A stretch of DNA of 11,653 nucleotides. Source: Flavobacteriaceae bacterium UBA4166. Its GTDB lineage: Bacteria; Bacteroidota; Bacteroidia; Flavobacteriales; Flavobacteriaceae. The translations under genes were made by a program, and so were the position numbers. The notes under the pieces were generated by a model, which worked only from the letters and a program-made list of their open reading frames with translations, was not told the DNA's origin and ran no database searches. The stretch is taken from positions 515 to 12,167 of the forward strand of contig DFVG01000012.1 in NCBI GenBank assembly GCA_002379985.1, in the 5' to 3' direction. Each line of letters begins with the position of its first letter. The first letter of the stretch is position 1. Shown here piece by piece: positions 6,408 to 11,653 of the stretch.

Positions 6408-7339
6408 CAAAACGCTCCTTCTTCATATCGCTATTGTGGTTTTTTATCCCAATTGTACTACTAGGAATTTTGGTGGAAGGATTGACGCGCAACATCCCGA
6501 CTTCTTATACTTATATAGCCCCTTATCTTGACGATCATACTGAATCAATTGAAGTGGTTTTGCTAGGTTCTTCACAAATGAAGGATGCCATTAATGCTAA
6601 GATGCTTTCTCTTCCTGCCGTAAATCTCGCCTCCGGAAATCAACATCACGATACCGATTTTGCATTACTAAAACAATTGCTTCCAAAGCTTCCAAATGTT
6701 CACACCGTAGTGCTGGAGGTGTCCTATAGTCACTTTGAATTGCCACATAACGGTCCTGATTTCTGGAAGCACGCCTATCCCCTACTATACTACAATGTCA
6801 ACGCTTATCAACGGACAACCTATTTTAAAGATGAATTGCTGTTTTTTGCCAATCCTCCGATCATGATCGAACGGTTAAACAATTACTATAACTCTCATGA
6901 AGATCCTGCAGGCTTCAATGATGTTGGCTTTGACACGTTAAATTATGCTGGAAAATTTAAACGTTTGAAGTACGATGAAGAAGCTATTACAAGATCGGAT
7001 CGCTTCAAAATCTATAAAATACCCAACAAGGATCTTTTTGACCATAATGTGGCCCATTTTCTGGAAATGATCGATTACTTACAAAAACAAAACATTCAAG
7101 TGGTGGTCTTTCAAGCCCCGATGTACACTTCGTACTTACCCCAGAGACATCCTGACATTCTAAGGCGTAGGGATAGTGTATTACGCGAACAAATACGTCA
7201 AAATAACCTTCTACTTTTCAGTATTGAAGAAGACACACTAAACTTTGAGGTGACCGATTTTTGGAATGAAAGTCATTTAAATCCTAGCGGCGCTAAAAAA
7301 GCTACGGCACTTCTAGACCAATTTCTTCAGCAGTACTAA
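6404..7339 (+). CDS. Membrane-anchored SGNH-hydrolase-like partner of the MBOAT protein
   Basis: A 311-residue protein with one N-terminal membrane segment (about 6-27) and a periplasmic domain of SGNH-hydrolase/AlgX-DltD type. The nucleophile motif is LGSSQ (G55, S56, S57), and the C-terminal block is NESHLNPSGAKK with presumed catalytic H291. The usual Asp three residues before this His is Asn (N288), with E289 and D285 close by, so the triad may be altered. By analogy with AlgJ/AlgX or DltD, it would accept the acyl group from the MBOAT protein and place it on a glycan. The proposed start is TTG at 6404, which overlaps the MBOAT stop (TTGA) and begins MTKRSFF directly before the membrane segment. 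An ATG at 6305 in the same frame would add 33 residues translated from inside the MBOAT gene and is unlikely. Its end overlaps the convergent symporter gene by four bases. The family call rests on motifs only. Confidence 0.8.
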   Translation: MTKRSFFISLLWFFIPIVLLGILVEGLTRNIPTSYTYIAPYLDDHTESIEVVLLGSSQMKDAINAKMLSLPAVNLASGNQHHDTDFALLKQLLPKLPNVHTVVLEVSYSHFELPHNGPDFWKHAYPLLYYNVNAYQRTTYFKDELLFFANPPIMIERLNNYYNSHEDPAGFNDVGFDTLNYAGKFKRLKYDEEAITRSDRFKIYKIPNKDLFDHNVAHFLEMIDYLQKQNIQVVVFQAPMYTSYLPQRHPDILRRRDSVLREQIRQNNLLLFSIEEDTLNFEVTDFWNESHLNPSGAKKATALLDQFLQQY

Positions 7340-8715
7340 ACATTTTTATTCCGCATACGCGCGAAATAGGATTTTGCTTCTCGAATGACACGAGGGGCTA
7401 ATAACAATGTTGCTGTCATTGTTGGAATGGCCATGAAGGCAAAGAAGGCATCAATCAAATTGATCATCATGCTTAAACTTGTTGTAGCACCCACCAAAAT
7501 ACTTGCGATATATGCATAGTTGTACCAATGTTTATATTTGGTTCCGAAGAGATACGACATGCATTTGGTACCATAATACGAATAGGAAAACAGGGATGAA
7601 ATACTAAACACGGCGATACAAACCATCAATGCATATTTCCCGAAATAGGGAATACTGTTTTCAAAAGCCGAAGCTGTTAGCGACACTCCATTGTCGTCTG
7701 TTGATTGCCAAACGCCCGTAACCAAGATGGCCAATGCCGTTAACGTACAAATAATAAGTGTATCGATGGCCGGTCCCAGCATCGCTACCAACCCCTCTCG
7801 TACAGGTTCTTTTGTTTTGGCTGCGCCATGTGCCATGGGTGCCGTACCAATTCCTGCTTCGTTTGAAAAAGCCCCACGTTTGATTCCCAAAAGTATGAGT
7901 CCGCCTACCACACCTCCCAAAAACGCATCGCCCTCGTAAAAGGATGCAGAAAACGCATCCGTAAATATCAAGCCTAGATACTGCGGTACTGCGTCGAGAT
8001 TCACTCCCAAAATAATGAGCACCATCACAAAGTACAGGACCACCATGGCGGGTACTAATTTTTCAGCCGTTTTACTGATACGTGAAATACCACCTAAAAT
8101 AACGATGGCCGTAATAAGGGCGAGTGCGATTCCTATTACAATATCTGATGTAAAACCTGCGTACCAACCTGCCGGTTTGATCACAATATCGTTCAATGCT
8201 TGCTTTAGTTGATTCACATTAAAAACGGGCAAAGCTCCCACCAATCCGGCAATACTAAAAAAGATAGCCATGGGTTTCCAACGTTTTCCTAAGCCCTCTT
8301 CAATGAAATACATAGGTCCGCCTTGCACTTTTCCGTCGGAATCTTTACCTCGAAATAATACTGCTAAGGTCGCTGTGAAAAATTTTGTAGACATTCCAAT
8401 GACTGCACTTACCCACATCCAAAACACAGCTCCGGGACCTCCCAAGGCAATCGCTACGGCGACACCGGCAATATTTCCCATACCCACCGTAGCAGAAAGG
8501 GCGGTAGTAAGTGCTTGGAAATGACTGATATCACCTTCATCGTGTTCGTCATCGTAGCGTCCGCGTAATATAGCGACGGCATGACCTAAATATCGGAAGG
8601 GTAAAAATTTAATTCGAATGAGTAAGTATAGCCCGCCGCCAATTAACAAGATAAGTAAGGGCAGCCCCCAAGCAAAAGAAGATAAGTCTGAAGTAAATTG
8701 TTCGAGTGCTTCCAT
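7336..8715 (-). CDS. AGCS family sodium:alanine/glycine symporter
   Basis: A 459-residue inner-membrane transporter of the alanine/glycine:cation symporter family, importing small neutral amino acids with Na+. The family signature is plain: SHFQALTTALSATVGMGNIAG (residues 64-84), then GGPGAVFWMW, GGPMYFIEEGLG, and later FSNEAGIGTAPMAHGAAKT (E286 in this block) followed by EGLVAMLGPAIDTLIICTLTALAIL. About ten to eleven membrane spans can be read. I chose the ATG at 8713-8715 (MEALEQF) because flavobacterial members usually begin MEAL shortly before the first span. An ATG at 8758-8760 would add 15 residues (MELLKIKITFAVPRH) and cannot be excluded. The start region lies within about 70 bp of the divergent acyloxyacyl hydrolase gene. 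The C-terminus converges on the SGNH gene with overlapping stops and no terminator between. There is no obvious functional tie to its neighbours. Confidence 0.93.
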   Translation of the reverse strand: MEALEQFTSDLSSFAWGLPLLILLIGGGLYLLIRIKFLPFRYLGHAVAILRGRYDDEHDEGDISHFQALTTALSATVGMGNIAGVAVAIALGGPGAVFWMWVSAVIGMSTKFFTATLAVLFRGKDSDGKVQGGPMYFIEEGLGKRWKPMAIFFSIAGLVGALPVFNVNQLKQALNDIVIKPAGWYAGFTSDIVIGIALALITAIVILGGISRISKTAEKLVPAMVVLYFVMVLIILGVNLDAVPQYLGLIFTDAFSASFYEGDAFLGGVVGGLILLGIKRGAFSNEAGIGTAPMAHGAAKTKEPVREGLVAMLGPAIDTLIICTLTALAILVTGVWQSTDDNGVSLTASAFENSIPYFGKYALMVCIAVFSISSLFSYSYYGTKCMSYLFGTKYKHWYNYAYIASILVGATTSLSMMINLIDAFFAFMAIPTMTATLLLAPRVIREAKSYFARMRNKNV

Positions 8716-8783
8716 ATGACGTGGTACAGCGAATGTAATCTTAATTTTTAAAAGTTCCATAGAAATTGTTTCTTTGGAGCCAA

Positions 8784-10034
8784 ATGAAGGTAGCCCCTCT
8801 CATATTCAGCATGCTTCTAGGCACTACGCTCACAGCGCAAATTTCTTCGGAATCTACTGCGTATTCACGTTTTTTTACTACGGAAGCTTTGGCAGGAATT
8901 ACCGCGGAAGCCAACGAAGGATTCCCGGAGCGTGGTATCCAAAAGAACATTTTTTTCCATTACGGAAGTTATACCGATTAGGTTACACAAGAATGGGCCT
9001 ATCGGCTGAATCATCCCAAAGTAGGCTTTAGTGTTGGACTTTCAGAATTTGGAAATTACGATGCTTTAGGGGTGGCTATCACAGCCATGCCTATTGCTGA
9101 ATTTCCATTGTTCTCTTCAAAAAAAAGAAGGTTTACCCTACTTACGGGAATGGGTGCCTCTTACTTTACGAGGCAATTTGATACCCTTACGAATCCGGGA
9201 AATCAAGCGGTTACTACAAAACTAACATGGTCGTTTCGCGTATTTTTTAAGTATCGATTTCTTGAAAGCCGCCGTATTGACTGGCAGTTAGGAGCCGGAT
9301 TTTTCCATCATTCCAATGGCCATACGCGACTTCCCAACCAAGGGCTAAATTCGTTTTTAGGAAGTCTTTCCGCAGAAATTAAACATGGAAAGCGCGAACA
9401 ACAAACCACCACACCTTCTTTTCAGCGATCACGTTATCACTATCTCACAGCGCGATTTGGGTATGGTATCAACGTGCTTTCTAATGCCTATAACGACCAA
9501 AAGCCGGTCTATACGGTTTCAGGAGAATACGGACAAGTTCTGAATAATACGTATCGTATCGGTATCGGGTTCTATTATCGCTATTATGATCATTATTATG
9601 AGTACATCAATAACCATGAGTTTTTGGTGCGAGAAGGACAAGAATTTTCAGACTTGCGAGATAATCCATTTTTGAACGCTTCCGCCATCGGCTTACATTT
9701 GAATGGTGAATTACTACTCAATCATATAGGAATTGAATTGCAACTAGGCGCCAACCTCTTTAAACCTTCCTATCGATTTGATTGGCGTATCAACGAAGGT
9801 TGGGACAATACGCCTAGAGAGATTCCTGACTATTGGGTGTTGGGAGAATATACTTCTAAGTTTAAGATGAAGCACCTCCTTTCAGCACGACTGGGTTTAA
9901 AGTATTATCTCTTCGGAACCCATACGCTTCAGCCACACAACCTATATTTCGGGGCACATATCAACGCGAATGGTGGCCAGGCCGATTTTACGGAATTTAC
10001 TTTAGGATACGTGTATAGCTTTCCGAAGCAATAA
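8784..10034 (+). pseudogene. Acyloxyacyl hydrolase (PagL-like lipid A deacylase) with in-frame TAG
   Basis: The frame encodes an exported acyloxyacyl hydrolase of PagL type, an outer-membrane beta-barrel that removes ester-linked acyl chains from lipid A. Codons 1-18 (MKVAPLIFSMLLGTTLTA, then Q) form a signal peptide. A TAG at 8979-8981 (codon 66) interrupts the frame. Family-like sequence continues without a frame change: FPERGIQKN and HYGSYTD before it, VTQEWAYRLNHPKVGFSVG after it, then SKKRRFTLLTGMGASYFT and the active-site block FFHHSNGHTRLPNQGLNSF. In that block H175-x-S177 is the expected His/Ser pair (numbering counts the TAG). The rest is alternating beta strands ending in YVYSFPKQ. 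The T-run at 8950-8956 is not the cause, because the frame is the same on both sides. It is a recent pseudogene or a base error. Restarting at GTG 9072 or ATG 9087 would give a product without a signal peptide, hence not exported. The total of 417 codons fits the family. Confidence 0.85.
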
Positions 10035-10069
10035 AAAACATCCTTCCTACTTCTGAAACTCATAAAAAC

Positions 10070-10101
10070 AAAGAAGCCCTTCCCAAGGGAAGAGCTTCTT
10101 T
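10070..10101. terminator. Bidirectional terminator between convergent genes
   Basis: AAAGAAGC (10070-10077) pairs with GCTTCTTT (10094-10101), and CTTCC with GGAAG inside it, with one C/A mismatch and a short CAAG loop. T-rich tracts follow on both strands, TTTC on the plus side and TTTGTTTTTATG on the minus side. It lies between the deacylase stop (10034) and the stop of the secreted beta-helix gene (10120), so it can serve both, and is better formed for the leftward gene. Confidence 0.8.
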
Positions 10102-10119
10102 CAATAAATCTAAACTAAT

Positions 10120-11653
10120 TTATTGGGCTAAGATCAAACGGTGTACCGAGCTCTTTTGCTCAGAGATCACGTTAATGATGTACACGCCATTAGCAAATCC
10201 GCTGAAATCTAGTTCCTGCTGACCTGCAGTGGTTGTTATATTCTTGATGAGCTTACCGGAAGCCAATTCGGTAACAACAATTTGGATCGATGTCCCGAAG
10301 GTCTGCGGAATTGCCACCGTTGCAAAACCACGCGATGGGTTTGGATATACAATGATTCCACCTTCGTTACTAACATCAGCTACGCTGAGTAAGATATCTT
10401 GTGCTTCAAAGGCTCCAATATCTCTGATGCCTTCAAATACAGCCTCACCACGTTGATCATCAAATAGATCTGCTGGATCTCCTGCGTTATAAGCCGGTGT
10501 ACCTAACAATAGTTCGTGCGTTTCCGTAGTTCCTCCGTTATCTTGAAGCGGCCCAAGTAATGGGTCTACTTCTTCAATGTCGTTGGCTTCTTCAGGGAAC
10601 GCATCCGTATCATCGGTTCCGATCAAGTTATAATCGTTAGAAGTAAATGTTCCTGCTACATCGGCACCACTACCAGCCGTATTCAAGGCTACAATAGTGT
10701 TCTTCAAACTAGTCGTTGTATTACTCTGAATACCTCCACCAGTTCCTGAAGCCGAGTTGGCTCCTACTGTTACCGCATTTAAGTCTAAGCTAGCTCCATC
10801 GTTTGTAATACCACCACCATTGGCTGAGGCCGTATTACTTGAAATGGTACTTCTTTCAATGGTCGTGATCGCACCTCCATTGTTATAGACACCACCACCT
10901 TCGGCAGCATCGTTTCTAGAAACCGTAGAAGTAAGTACATTCATCGTTGAACCATTTTGGTTCCACAATCCACCACCTTCGTTAGCGGCACTGTTTCCAT
11001 CTACGGTAGTTTCGATGATATCAATCGTTGCTGAAGTTCCCGTTACGTGCAGTGCTCCTCCGTTTCCTGGGTTCGCTGTACCTGCCGTACCGTTCACATC
11101 GTTATTTATTAAGTCTGAAGTATTGATCGTCAAGGTTCCTTCGATGATCTCGATAGCACCTCCTGCTCGGTTCGCTGAATTGGTATCCAAGAACGAATCG
11201 GTGATCGTAACATCACCATCAGTACTCAACAGTCCTCCACCAGAACCTGAAGTTCCAGAAGCAAGGTTATTGGTAATTGTGGTTCCGTTAAGAATATCAA
11301 CCGTACCTCCATTATTGAAGACACCACCTCCGCCATTATCGGCGTCAGCTCCTTGCGCATCATTTCCGTCGATGGTCATCCCATCGATCGTCATGATACC
11401 GGTACCATTCCAAAGGGCTCCTCCTTCGGCAGCAGCAACGTTACCTGTTGCGGTTCCGCCAAGAATATCAGAATCACCAGGACCTGTAATATGAAGTCCC
11501 CCTCCGTTACCCGGAGCGGCAGCAGCCGTGTTGTTCGTCAAGGTAATGTTGTCTAACGTTAGAAGATTTCCAGCAACCGAATTATCTTCAATTCCACCTC
11601 CAGCTCTTACTGCAGTATTGCCGTCGAAATCTGAATCGGTTACCGTTAAGGTT
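10120..11653 (-). CDS. Secreted beta-helix protein with type IX sorting domain (partial, 5' end outside)
   Basis: The frame is open from the stop at 10120 to the window edge; about 37 further codons upstream of 11541 read through (for example VTDSDFDGNTAVRAGGGIED). The start and signal peptide are therefore off the right side. From the N-terminal side it shows many right-handed beta-helix rungs of the form N.A..GGGI/L..., of the kind called polymorphic outer membrane or pectate-lyase-like repeats. Next comes a region (about 10400-10690) with DVAGTFTSNDYNLIG, DPLLGPLQDNGG, GTPAYNAGD and RDIGAFE, typical of choice-of-anchor Q proteins. A type IX secretion sorting domain closes the protein (about 10123-10350), with VYPNPSRG, then FANGVYIINV and the terminal HRLILAQ. 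The product would be secreted by the type IX system and attached to or released from the surface. The helix may bind or cleave polysaccharide or act in adhesion, but I see no catalytic residues. Rung sequences repeat at about 148-residue intervals. Confidence 0.9.
   Translation of the reverse strand, partial: TLTVTDSDFDGNTAVRAGGGIEDNSVAGNLLTLDNITLTNNTAAAAPGNGGGLHITGPGDSDILGGTATGNVAAAEGGALWNGTGIMTIDGMTIDGNDAQGADADNGGGGVFNNGGTVDILNGTTITNNLASGTSGSGGGLLSTDGDVTITDSFLDTNSANRAGGAIEIIEGTLTINTSDLINNDVNGTAGTANPGNGGALHVTGTSATIDIIETTVDGNSAANEGGGLWNQNGSTMNVLTSTVSRNDAAEGGGVYNNGGAITTIERSTISSNTASANGGGITNDGASLDLNAVTVGANSASGTGGGIQSNTTTSLKNTIVALNTAGSGADVAGTFTSNDYNLIGTDDTDAFPEEANDIEEVDPLLGPLQDNGGTTETHELLLGTPAYNAGDPADLFDDQRGEAVFEGIRDIGAFEAQDILLSVADVSNEGGIIVYPNPSRGFATVAIPQTFGTSIQIVVTELASGKLIKNITTTAGQQELDFSGFANGVYIINVISEQKSSVHRLILAQ
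10976..11615 (-). repeat. Diverged super-repeat (~146-149 codons) inside the beta-helix gene
   Basis: Matching blocks recur at similar distances. RAGGGIE (Arg codon 11605-11607) and RAGGAIE (11167-11169) are 438 bp apart. PGNGGGLHITG (about 11501) and PGNGGALHVTG (about 11057) are 444 bp apart. EGGALWN (about 11423) and EGGGLWN (about 10976) are 447 bp apart. Each unit therefore spans several helix rungs, which suggests duplication of a multi-rung block followed by divergence. Confidence 0.65.

Noticed and set aside
8950..8956. T-run as a possible frameshift site in the acyloxyacyl hydrolase gene
   Set aside because: The reading frame is the same before and after the run, so the defect is a nonsense codon, not an indel.
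8979..8981. Programmed recoding of TAG (for example as pyrrolysine)
   Set aside because: No pyrrolysine machinery is visible and it is not expected in Flavobacteriaceae; mutation or base error is simpler.
11015..11494. Rightward 159-codon open frame, Pro/Ser/Val-rich
   Set aside because: It is the antisense shadow of the Gly/Asn/Thr-rich beta-helix repeats, whose codon pattern keeps the opposite strand open.
10120..11653. CRISPR-like or tandem DNA repeat array
   Set aside because: The periodicity is codon-level and diverged, and it encodes beta-helix rungs; there are no identical repeats with unique spacers.

Overview
The window looks like chromosomal DNA from a marine-type member of the Flavobacteriaceae (Bacteroidota). 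The evidence is a type IX secretion sorting domain, a DUF4294 protein beside an M42-family peptidase, -7 boxes of the Bacteroidota TAnnTTTG form, a scarcity of Shine-Dalgarno sites, and moderate-to-low GC. I see no mobile element, CRISPR array, tRNA or rRNA. Most of the window reads as ordinary core or near-core genome.

Left part (1-3381). Bases 1-332 hold no convincing gene. They carry a leftward promoter for something off the left edge and a structured, RNA-like element that resembles a recurrent flavobacterial motif. Next comes a leftward gene for an exported DUF4294 protein. It is divergent from an M42-family metallopeptidase gene, and matching promoter boxes sit in the 111 bp between them. 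A bacterial, poxvirus-like DNA topoisomerase IB follows in the peptidase's direction.

Middle part (3464-7339). A large surface lipoprotein ends at a textbook intrinsic terminator. After it comes a translationally coupled pair: a membrane-bound O-acyltransferase (MBOAT, AlgI/DltB type) and a membrane-anchored SGNH-hydrolase-like protein. By analogy with AlgI-AlgJ/X and DltB-DltD, the pair probably moves acyl groups across the inner membrane onto an envelope or extracellular glycan. Its acceptor is unknown.

Right part (7336-11653). An AGCS sodium:alanine/glycine symporter converges on the SGNH gene, and their stop codons overlap. Divergent from it is a PagL-like acyloxyacyl hydrolase (lipid A deacylase family) interrupted by one in-frame TAG, although both sides of the stop keep family-like sequence. 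A shared terminator separates it from a leftward, incomplete gene for a secreted beta-helix protein. That protein has a choice-of-anchor Q-like region and a C-terminal type IX sorting signal, and it runs off the right edge.

I found no clear new defence or mobile system. The items most worth following up are the amber-interrupted deacylase, the uncharacterised MBOAT/SGNH acylation pair (whose hydrolase partner has Asn where the catalytic Asp is expected), and the structured element at 172-261.
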